Made by a program: the position numbers and the translations under genes. A stretch of DNA of 64,000 nt from Sphaerotilus montanus (GTDB taxonomy: Bacteria > Pseudomonadota > Gammaproteobacteria > Burkholderiales > Burkholderiaceae_C), in assembly GCF_013410775.1 (NCBI RefSeq), contig NZ_JACCFH010000001.1:3472001-3536000 (forward strand), given 5' to 3'. Below the pieces are notes generated by a model. It made no database searches. It had not been told where the DNA came from and was given only the letters and a program-made list of their open reading frames with translations. Positions 9,830 to 17,181 of the stretch are shown here, piece after piece; the first letter of the stretch is position 1; every line of letters starts with the position of its first letter.

Positions 9830-10354
9830 ATGAAACTGCTGCTGTCCGACCTGCGTGCCAAGCAGGTGCTCTATGGCGATGGCGGCCCGCCCGTCTCGCT
9901 GCTCAAGGTCCTGCTGGCTGACGGCACGCTGGCCAATGCGCTCTACCGGCTGCAGGCCTGGCTGGCCCGCTGCGGGCTGGCACCGCTGGCGCTGCTGCCG
10001 CACATCCTGAACAAGTGGCTCAACGGCTGCGTGATCGGGGTGAAGGCGCAGTTCGGGCCCGGGTTCGTGCTGATCCATCCGGTGGGCGTGGTGATCAACT
10101 CCAGCGTGCGCGGCGGGCGCAACGTGTGGCTGGAGAGCGGGGTCGTCATCGGCGAGAACCGCGGTGCCTTTCCCCGGCTGGGCGACGACATCTTCGTCGG
10201 CTCGGGCGCGAAGATCATCGGTGGCGTGCAGGTGGGCGACGGGGCGCGGGTCGGGGCCAATGCCGTGGTCCTGCACGATGTGCCGCCTGGCCACACCGCG
10301 CTGGGCATCCCGGCCCGCAACCGCCCGCCGTCCCCGGTGTCCTCGAATGGCTGA
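9830..10354 (+). CDS. Hexapeptide-repeat acyltransferase (serine acetyltransferase-like)
   Basis: A 174-residue protein of the CysE/LpxA-fold group. The first 65 residues are helical; after that come hexapeptide repeats of the left-handed beta helix (GPGFVLIHPVGVVIN, VRGGRNVWLESGVVIG, VGDGARVGANAVV) and a LGIPAR-type C-terminal motif. The HPVG His fits the catalytic His of CysE-type acetyltransferases. Since it directly follows the GT4 gene it more likely acetylates a sugar of the polysaccharide than serine for cysteine synthesis, though the latter cannot be excluded. The C-terminal tail (RNRPPSPVSSNG) is short and polar. Confidence 0.82.
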   Translation: MKLLLSDLRAKQVLYGDGGPPVSLLKVLLADGTLANALYRLQAWLARCGLAPLALLPHILNKWLNGCVIGVKAQFGPGFVLIHPVGVVINSSVRGGRNVWLESGVVIGENRGAFPRLGDDIFVGSGAKIIGGVQVGDGARVGANAVVLHDVPPGHTALGIPARNRPPSPVSSNG

Positions 10355-10496
10355 AACCGTTCAGGCTGCACGCCCGGACCAGAGTTCCCCGGGCTGCATC
10401 AACGCATTCCCTAGTGCGCCGCCGCTGGTGTCGCGGTAGTCTAGGACCTGTCGATCGATGGTTTCACGGCCTTCGTGGTCGGCGCATCAGAGCATT

Positions 10497-10532
10497 TGCC
10501 CCCCGGTTACCGCAACCTGGGGGCATTTTTTT
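10497..10532 (+). terminator. Rho-independent terminator after the GT4/acyltransferase genes
   Basis: A seven-base-pair stem TGCCCCC/GGGGGCA (10497-10503 with 10519-10525) is followed by a run of seven T. It lies about 140 bases beyond the acyltransferase stop and ahead of the small DUF3149 gene, so it separates the two transcription units. Confidence 0.7.
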
Positions 10533-10641
10533 GTCCGGTTTGATCTGGCCCAGAAGGTGAAGGGGTGGGGGTTGATGCACCGCAATCGGTGCTGTCCCGG
10601 TCGGGAGTGTGATGGAGGCCTGATTCAACAAGGAGCCTTCC

Positions 10642-10809
10642 ATGCACGCCTTACAAGATTTCCTGTCGACCGACTACGGGCTGATGAGTGCGGCGGGTCT
10701 GGCCTTCATGCTTGGCATGGGCGTATTTTTCCTGCGTTACTTCCTGCGGCACATCCGCGAGGACAGCGAGGCCGCCGAGCGTGCGGCACACCAGGGCCGT
10801 GCAGCCTGA
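10642..10809 (+). CDS. Small DUF3149 membrane protein
   Basis: This 55-residue gene has a clear AGGAG ribosome site at 10631-10635. The peptide has a short amphipathic start with a TDYGLMS segment, one hydrophobic helix (about residues 14-33, AAGLAFMLGMGVFFLRYFL) and a charged tail (REDSEAAERAA). This is the layout of DUF3149 proteins, tiny inner-membrane proteins common in betaproteobacteria; their function is unknown. Two perfect hairpins lie in its leader at 10577-10592 and 10595-10606. It is convergent with the rluA-type gene 17 bases away. Confidence 0.75.
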   Translation: MHALQDFLSTDYGLMSAAGLAFMLGMGVFFLRYFLRHIREDSEAAERAAHQGRAA

Positions 10810-10826
10810 ACGCATGCGCTTGTGCA

Positions 10827-11483
10827 TCAGAAGTCGGCCGGGTCGCTGAAGGCCAGTGCGGATCCGTCGAGAGGGTGCACGAACGCAAGGTGGCAGGCAT
10901 GCAGCAGCAGCCGTGGGGATGCGCGTTGCCAGTGGGCCGGTGCGTACAGTTCATCGCCGACGATCGGATGCCCGATCGACTGCAGGTGGACCCGCAGCTG
11001 GTGCGAGCGTCCGGTGACGGGTTCGAGTTCGAGCCGCGCCGTGCCGTCCGATGGCTGGCGTGACAGGACCCGCCAGCGGGTGAGCGCAGGCTTGCCGAGC
11101 GCGTGGTCGACCATCTGGCGGGGTCGGTTCGGCCAGTCGCAGCGCAGCGGCAGCGAGATCTCGCCGCAGTCGCCGTCCGGCATGCCGGCGACGACCGCGA
11201 CATAGCGCTTGGCCACACGCCGCTCGGCGAATGCCACGCTCAGGAGTCGCTGTGCCTGCGGACCGCGGGCCATCAGCAGCAGTCCGGACGTGGCCATGTC
11301 GAGCCGGTGCACGACCAGCGCGTCCGGCACGCGCCGTTGCACGCGTGCCGCCACGCAATCGGCGCGCTCCGGTCCCCGACCGGGCACGGACAGCAGGCCG
11401 GCCGGCTTGCGCACGACCACCAGGCCGTCGTCAAGGTGAAGGAGGTCGATGTCGGAGGGGTCGGCGCGGACAGGCGTGGTCAT
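10827..11483 (-). CDS. rluA: RNA pseudouridine synthase, RluA family
   Basis: A 218-residue enzyme that turns uridine into pseudouridine in RNA. The catalytic motif HRLDMATSGLLL lies at residues 59-70 with the nucleophile D62, and a VTGRSHQLRVH motif follows near 176. The length and lack of an S4 domain match E. coli RluA (219 residues), which modifies 23S rRNA U746 and tRNA U32; the exact target here is inferred. The ATG at 11483 is preceded by an upstream region shared with the divergent mscS-type gene. Confidence 0.85.
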   Translation of the reverse strand: MTTPVRADPSDIDLLHLDDGLVVVRKPAGLLSVPGRGPERADCVAARVQRRVPDALVVHRLDMATSGLLLMARGPQAQRLLSVAFAERRVAKRYVAVVAGMPDGDCGEISLPLRCDWPNRPRQMVDHALGKPALTRWRVLSRQPSDGTARLELEPVTGRSHQLRVHLQSIGHPIVGDELYAPAHWQRASPRLLLHACHLAFVHPLDGSALAFSDPADF

Positions 11484-11598
11484 GGCCGGATTGTCGCGGC
11501 TTGTGTGCCCGTGTTCCTGCACATACACCCCGAAACCCGGGCAGACCCGGCCGGCCGGCAGAATCAGGCCCCTCTGAACTGCCGACCTCGCCTCTGCC

Positions 11599-12915
11599 AT
11601 GACGATTCCTCCCGCTGTCGATCTGTCCACCTTGCTGGCGTCCCTGGCGCGGCCTTCGTCACTGATCGAGCTGGCCGTCCTGGCGGGCGTGCTGCTGGCG
11701 AGCTGGCTGCTGGTGTGGGGACTGCGCCGCAGCCTGCAGGATCCGCCGGACCACCGCTCGATCTGGTTCGGTGCCCATCTGGTCGATGGAGTGCTGTTTC
11801 CAGTGCTGGCGCTGGCGCTGGCGTATGTGGCGCGCCGTGTGCTGCTGGATCTCGGGCAGCCGCTGGCCGTGTTCCGGCTCGCCATTCCGGTGCTGCTGTC
11901 GCTGGTGGCGATCCGGCTGAGCGTGCGGGTGCTGCGGCTGGCGTTCCCGGCGTCGGCGCTGGTGCGCGCGGTGGAGCGCACGATCTCGTGGTTCGCCTGG
12001 CTGGGCATGGTGCTCTGGGTGACCGGGCTGCTGCCTGCCGTGCTCGACGAGATGGATGACATCCAGTGGAAGATCGGTGCACACCCGATCACCTTGCGCA
12101 ACGTGATCGAGGGCACGCTGTCGGCGGGCTTCGTGCTGGTGGTGGCGCTGTGGATCTCGGCGGCGCTGGAGGCGCGGCTGCTGGCGGGGGCGGTCGGGGC
12201 CCAGCTGTCGCTGCGCAAGGTGGCGGCCAATGTGCTGCGCGCCGCGCTGTTGTCCATCGGGCTGCTGATGGCGCTGTCGGGCGTGGGCATCGATCTGACG
12301 GCGCTCTCGGTGCTGGGCGGTGCGCTCGGCGTGGGCATCGGCCTGGGCCTGCAGAAGCTCGCGGCCAACTACGTCAGCGGCTTCGTGATCCTGGCCGAGC
12401 GGGCGCTGCGCATCGGCGACATGGTGAAGGTCGCCGATTTCGAGGGCGTGATCACCGACATCACCACGCGCTACACGGTGATCCGCGCCCCGTCCGGGCG
12501 CGAGGCCATCGTGCCCAACGAGATCCTCGTCACCACGGCCGTGCAGACGATGTCGCTGGCCGATCGGAACGTGCTCCTCAGCACGGTGGTCGGGGTGGAC
12601 TATGCGACCGATGTCGCGGCGCTGCGGCAGCGGCTGATCGAGGCGATTGCCGCCGTGCCACGTGTTCTGCAGGAGCCCGGTCCGGCGGCGCAGCTGACGG
12701 GTTTCGGCGCCGATGCGCTGGAGTTGTCACTGTATTTCTGGATCTCGGATCCCGAGAACGGCCAGGGCAATGTGCGCTCCGAAGTCAATCTGGCCATCCT
12801 CGACCTGCTGCGGCGCGAGGGGATCGGCATCCCGTATCCGCAGCGGGTCGTGCACCTGCCGGCCCAGCCCCCGGTGAACGCGTTCAAGGCGCCTTCAGCG
12901 GAATCTGCACCGTGA
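11599..12915 (+). CDS. Mechanosensitive ion channel, MscS family
   Basis: A 438-residue inner-membrane channel that opens under membrane tension. There are about five hydrophobic segments (near 22-40, 62-82, 90-108, 128-150 and 175-195) before the pore helix region, where the GGALGVGIGLGLQKLAANYVSGF sequence matches the TM3 glycine/alanine face plus the conserved LQ-x-ANYVSG motif. The beta domain (RIGDMVKV, GVITDITTRYTVIR, VPNE) and the alpha/beta C-terminal vestibule follow. It is longer than E. coli MscS (286 residues) because of the extra N-terminal helices. The last 32 bases overlap, tail to tail, the histidine kinase gene. Confidence 0.92.
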   Translation: MTIPPAVDLSTLLASLARPSSLIELAVLAGVLLASWLLVWGLRRSLQDPPDHRSIWFGAHLVDGVLFPVLALALAYVARRVLLDLGQPLAVFRLAIPVLLSLVAIRLSVRVLRLAFPASALVRAVERTISWFAWLGMVLWVTGLLPAVLDEMDDIQWKIGAHPITLRNVIEGTLSAGFVLVVALWISAALEARLLAGAVGAQLSLRKVAANVLRAALLSIGLLMALSGVGIDLTALSVLGGALGVGIGLGLQKLAANYVSGFVILAERALRIGDMVKVADFEGVITDITTRYTVIRAPSGREAIVPNEILVTTAVQTMSLADRNVLLSTVVGVDYATDVAALRQRLIEAIAAVPRVLQEPGPAAQLTGFGADALELSLYFWISDPENGQGNVRSEVNLAILDLLRREGIGIPYPQRVVHLPAQPPVNAFKAPSAESAP

Positions 12916-14752
12916 ACCGGCTGCCCTGACCCGGGCTGGTGGTCACCGTCACCCGTCCGCCCAGCACCTGGGTGCAGAAGTGGTGGCACAGGTGCAGGCC
13001 GATGCCGGTGCCGCCGCGGCCGCGCCGGGTGGTGAAAAACGGGTCGAAGATGCGTGGCAGCACGTTGGCGTCGATGCCGCGCCCGTTGTCGATCACCGCG
13101 ATCTCCAGGCAACCGCTGTGTGGATCGATCTGGCTGCGCACGCGGATTTCCGCAGGACAGGCGCGCGGTGGTGGCGAACCGAGATCCGATTCGAAGGCGT
13201 GCAGCTGGGCGTTGCCGACCAGGTTCTCGACCACCTGTCCGAGCGGGCCGGGATAGCTGTCGAGCACGAGACCGGGGGCGGGTTCGATGTGCAGCGCGAC
13301 GTCTGGTGCCATCTGGCGCGCGGCGAGCAGCCGCTGCACGTCGCTCAGCAGGTCGTCGAGCGCGAACACCCGGCGCTCGACGGCGCCCCGGTCCACCGCC
13401 AGCTGCTTGAACAGGCGGATGACCTGGCCGGCGCGGCCCAGGCTGTGGTCGACGATGTCGAGCCCGGCGCGCTGGTTGTTCAGCACGGTGCGCATCTGCT
13501 GCGGTGTCAGCGTGTCGGTCGCTGCGCTGCGCAGGGCGTCATCCAGCCGGCGCGACATGGTGGATGCAGTGACCTTGGCGCTGCCCAGCGGCGTGTTCAG
13601 TTCGTGGGCGACGCCGGCCACCAGCAGGCCCAGCGAGGCCAGCTTCTCGGCCTGCACCAGCTCGGTCTGCAACTGCTGGAGCCGCTGCAGCGAGGCCTCG
13701 GCCTCGGCCTTGGCGGCCGCCAGTGCGCGGTGGTTGCTCTGCAGGTCGGCCAGCAGCCGTTCGCGTTCGCGCTCGATCTGGCGCCGCCGGCCAATGGCCC
13801 AGACCGCCAGCACCAGCACCACCGCACTGGCGCCACCGCTCTGCCAGGCGCTCGTGCTGCGCAACTGTCCGACCGTCTCGGCCGGCACGTGGGCGATGAA
13901 ATGCCAGGGCGTCGATGCCAGCCGGCCCGGCCCGGGCTCGGTGGGCAGGAAGTCCTGGAAGTGCCACATGCCCTCGGCGCCTTCGCGGCGCCCGCGTCCC
14001 TGTTCCTGCATCAGCTGCCACAGCCCGGGGTCGGTGAACGGCAGCCCGGGGGTGGGGGTCCCCGCCGCGACCAGGCGGCCATCGGGGCCGATGAGCTGGA
14101 TGGGCTGGACCCCTGCGCTGTCGAGCGCCTGCAACTGGGTCAGCAGGCGGCGCAGATCCAGCGTCAGCACCACCATGCCGCGCTGCCGGCCGCGCCCGTC
14201 GTAGACCGGCGAGGCCGCATGCAACCGGATCCCGCCGTCACGGTCGTCGAGCGGCGTGAAGCGGGCCTCGGTGGGCAGCAGGTCGGAGAGCGACTGGAGC
14301 CAGGGGCCTGGTGCCATGCGCCGCAGCCGGGCGGGGTCGACCAGGGTGGCCATGCCGTCGCTGTTGTCGATGCGGCTGCGTTCACGGCCGGTCTCGTCGA
14401 TCCAGGCGATGCGGGCATACGGGCGAGAGGCGCGGGCGAACGTCAGCAGCGCCGTGCCGGTGGCGGGCAGGTTGTCGGTGCTGACGGCGGTGGTCAGTGC
14501 CGGATTCTGGCCGAGCACCAGCGCATCCCGGGACAGGTTGGACAGCTCGCTGGTGGTGAGTGCCACGCTCTGCTCGATCAGCAGGCGTGCGCCGTTGCGC
14601 AAGGGGGTCAGCCGCAGGTCCAGCAGGCGCAGATAGCTCAGCGCCCCGGCCACGCACACGACCACCACCCAGGGCAGCAACCGCAGGACGAGCACCCTGA
14701 ACTCGCGTTTCCATGCGGCCCGGGGCGGTGGGGGCGGCGTGTCGGGTTTCAA
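12884..14752 (-). CDS. Membrane sensor histidine kinase
   Basis: About 622 residues. After a proline-rich start and a first membrane helix (about 25-43) there is a periplasmic sensor region to about residue 300 that looks Cache-like, a second helix (about 305-325) and a coiled-coil segment. The dimerisation/phosphoacceptor motif VAHELNTPLGSAK puts the phospho-His at H383; the ATPase has ENLVGNAQLHAF (N box), IDNGRGID (G1), FDPFFTTRRGRGGTGIGLHL (F/G2). The start is the TTG at 14752, which overlaps the stop of the upstream response-regulator gene; no ATG is available near the first helix. It very likely phosphorylates that regulator. Confidence 0.88.
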   Translation of the reverse strand: MKPDTPPPPPRAAWKREFRVLVLRLLPWVVVVCVAGALSYLRLLDLRLTPLRNGARLLIEQSVALTTSELSNLSRDALVLGQNPALTTAVSTDNLPATGTALLTFARASRPYARIAWIDETGRERSRIDNSDGMATLVDPARLRRMAPGPWLQSLSDLLPTEARFTPLDDRDGGIRLHAASPVYDGRGRQRGMVVLTLDLRRLLTQLQALDSAGVQPIQLIGPDGRLVAAGTPTPGLPFTDPGLWQLMQEQGRGRREGAEGMWHFQDFLPTEPGPGRLASTPWHFIAHVPAETVGQLRSTSAWQSGGASAVVLVLAVWAIGRRRQIERERERLLADLQSNHRALAAAKAEAEASLQRLQQLQTELVQAEKLASLGLLVAGVAHELNTPLGSAKVTASTMSRRLDDALRSAATDTLTPQQMRTVLNNQRAGLDIVDHSLGRAGQVIRLFKQLAVDRGAVERRVFALDDLLSDVQRLLAARQMAPDVALHIEPAPGLVLDSYPGPLGQVVENLVGNAQLHAFESDLGSPPPRACPAEIRVRSQIDPHSGCLEIAVIDNGRGIDANVLPRIFDPFFTTRRGRGGTGIGLHLCHHFCTQVLGGRVTVTTSPGQGSRFTVQIPLKAP

Positions 14753-17064
14753 TCGGCCGTGGCTGGCTGGACCGGAAGGTGGCCGTGCGCGTGCAGCCAG
14801 GCGGGCAGGGCCGAGACCGGCATCGGTGCGCCGATCAGCAGGCCCTGCGCGGCCAGACAGCCGCTGCGCATCAACCACAGGCGCTGGGCTTCGGTCTCGA
14901 CGCCTTCGGCCAGCGACTTCAGGCCGAGCTGGCGCGACAGCGTGACGATCATGCCCGGCAGGGTTTCGTGGTCGGGCCGCTGGCCGATCTCGCCGAGGAA
15001 GGCCCGGTCGATCTTGATCCAGTCCAGATCGAAGCTGCGCAGGCGGGCCAGCGACGAGAACCCGGTGCCGAAGTCGTCCAGCGCCACCTCGAAGCCGATC
15101 TGGCGCAGGCGGGTGAGCTGCAGCGTGGCACCGTCCGGGTCGAGCATCACGGCGCTTTCCGTCACCTCCAGCTCGATCGCGTCGGGCGGCACGCCCGCAT
15201 CGGCACACTGTTTGGCGATGTCCTGCGCCAGCGTGGGCGCGGAGAGCTGCAGCGCCGAGAGGTTGACCGCGATGCGCAGGTGGCCCAGCCCCAGCGCCTC
15301 CAGCACCCGCCAGGCGTGGCAGGACTGCTGCAGCACCTGCGTGAACAGGGCGGTGATGTGGCCGGAGGCCTCGGCCAGGGCGATGAAGGTGACCGGGGAC
15401 ACCTCCTGTCCGCGCCGGTCGGTCCAGCGTGCGAGGGCTTCGAACCCCTTCAGGGTGCCGTCGTTCAGCCAGACCTGCGGCTGCAGCGCGATGTGGATCT
15501 CGCCCGCACGCAGGGCCTCGTGCAGGGCCTGTCCCAGCCGGTAGTTGTCGCGCGCGGCGGCTTCCATGCCGGGGCGGTAGGCCACTTCCTGGCCGGAGCC
15601 GCGCCGCTTGGCGTCGTTGAGCAGGTAGCGGGCGGTGGACAGGGTCTCCTCGGGCGGGCCGTTGAACAGCGCCAGATCGACCCGCGCGCCGGTCAGGTGC
15701 AGCACGGCCGAGAAGTGACCGTCGCTCACCGTGATGCCCTCGCTGCGGTGGCGGTGCAGCGGCGTGTCGAGCCGGTCGCGCGGGCCGAGCAGGGCGAAGG
15801 TGTCGTTGTCCACCCGTGCGACCAGCACTTCCGGGCCAGCCTCGTCGCGCAGCCGCTGGGCGAGCGCCTGCAGCAGCCGGTTGGTGGTCTCGAAACCGAG
15901 CATCAGGTTCAGGTCGGAGAACTGGTCCACGTCCTCGAACTGCAGCACCATGGTCGACAGGCGCTCGCCCGCCGCATGCATCCTGCGCAGCAGGCCGTTG
16001 CGGTTGGGCAGTTCGGTCAGCGGGTCGTGGTAGGCCAGCCGGTCGAGCTTGGCGATCAGCTCCAGCCGGTGCATCTGGGCGCCGACATTGGCCACCAGCA
16101 GCTGCACCATCTCGGTCTCGTTGGTGCCGGGCGGCTGCTGGCGTGGCATCCACAGCGCGAACAGCGTGGCCAGATCGATCTGCCGGCCGGCGCCGGTGGA
16201 CAGCGCCGATGACGGGTGCAGCGGGATCAGCAGGTCCAGCGCATGGGCCGCGGCGTCCTCGGGATCGGCCGCCGGTTCGGTGTGGCTGGTGAGGGTCTGC
16301 TCGATGCGCAGGACCTGGGCCGGGTCGTTCAGTTCGTCGAGCGGCCGGCCCTGCAGTTCCGCGAACCGGCCGGTCGCGCCGATGACCAGCGCTGCAGTGG
16401 TGTGGGCGGGCCACATCACCACCAGACCCTCGCTGGGCATGCCCAGCAGCCGGGCCACGTCCACCAGCAGCCGCTGGCTCAGGCTCGTCAGGTCGGGCAC
16501 GTGGCTGGCACCGTCGACCGCGGCCAGCAGCTGTTCTAGCTGGCGCCGGGTGTGCAGGGCCTCGCGGATGAACTGGTGGCTGCGCAGGTTGGCGTTGAGG
16601 ATGGCCTCCAGCCGGTCGCTGCCCAGCTCGGTCTTGTGCCAGTACTCGTTGACGTCGAGGTTGCGCATCACGTCGCGCATCGGGGCCATGCCGGGCTGGC
16701 CGGTCAGCAGCACGATGCGGATGTCGCGCCGGCCCATGACCTCGCGCACGTGGCGCACCAGCAGGAGGCCGTCGTCGTTGTCCTCCATCACCACGTCGAG
16801 CAGCAGCAGGGCGATGTCGGGGTGGGCGACCAGCAGCGCCCGGGCCTGGGCGGCGCTACCAGCCTGGAGCAGGGTGATGTCGCGGTCCTGGAAGCGGTAG
16901 CCTTCCAGCGCGAAGGCCATCGACCGGCGGAAGACCGGGTCGTCATCGACAGTCAGAACCTTCAGCTCGGAGGGGTCGGCCGGGTGGTGTGGCCGTGCCG
17001 GTGTCGACTCGGCAGGGGAAGCGGGAAACGTCAAGGTCAAGTACGACTCCGGGCAATGCCTCAT
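14749..17064 (-). CDS. Response regulator REC-DUF3369-GGDEF(degenerate)-EAL
   Basis: A protein of about 771 residues. A REC domain begins near residue 30 with TVDDDP and has the phospho-Asp at D90 (LLLLDVVMED). The next region fits DUF3369. A GGDEF-like domain starts at DPLTELPNRNGLL but reads VDNDTF where GGDEF should be (near 420), so it is unlikely to make c-di-GMP. The EAL domain keeps EAL (E542), NLS, EVTES, DDFGTG, KIDRAF and AEGVET, so it should be an active phosphodiesterase. A TTG at 17040 with GGAG six bases upstream is an alternative start to the ATG at 17064. It overlaps the kinase gene by 4 bases. Confidence 0.9.
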   Translation of the reverse strand: MRHCPESYLTLTFPASPAESTPARPHHPADPSELKVLTVDDDPVFRRSMAFALEGYRFQDRDITLLQAGSAAQARALLVAHPDIALLLLDVVMEDNDDGLLLVRHVREVMGRRDIRIVLLTGQPGMAPMRDVMRNLDVNEYWHKTELGSDRLEAILNANLRSHQFIREALHTRRQLEQLLAAVDGASHVPDLTSLSQRLLVDVARLLGMPSEGLVVMWPAHTTAALVIGATGRFAELQGRPLDELNDPAQVLRIEQTLTSHTEPAADPEDAAAHALDLLIPLHPSSALSTGAGRQIDLATLFALWMPRQQPPGTNETEMVQLLVANVGAQMHRLELIAKLDRLAYHDPLTELPNRNGLLRRMHAAGERLSTMVLQFEDVDQFSDLNLMLGFETTNRLLQALAQRLRDEAGPEVLVARVDNDTFALLGPRDRLDTPLHRHRSEGITVSDGHFSAVLHLTGARVDLALFNGPPEETLSTARYLLNDAKRRGSGQEVAYRPGMEAAARDNYRLGQALHEALRAGEIHIALQPQVWLNDGTLKGFEALARWTDRRGQEVSPVTFIALAEASGHITALFTQVLQQSCHAWRVLEALGLGHLRIAVNLSALQLSAPTLAQDIAKQCADAGVPPDAIELEVTESAVMLDPDGATLQLTRLRQIGFEVALDDFGTGFSSLARLRSFDLDWIKIDRAFLGEIGQRPDHETLPGMIVTLSRQLGLKSLAEGVETEAQRLWLMRSGCLAAQGLLIGAPMPVSALPAWLHAHGHLPVQPATAD

Positions 17065-17181
17065 GCAACGCTGGCGGGCAGGGCCGCATGCCCCCCGGCT
17101 GCAGTCTGTCTCAGGCTCCGTGACTTGGCAATTACTCAAGGCTGATGTCCGGCCGCCGATATTTGAAAACAACTGGTTCCA

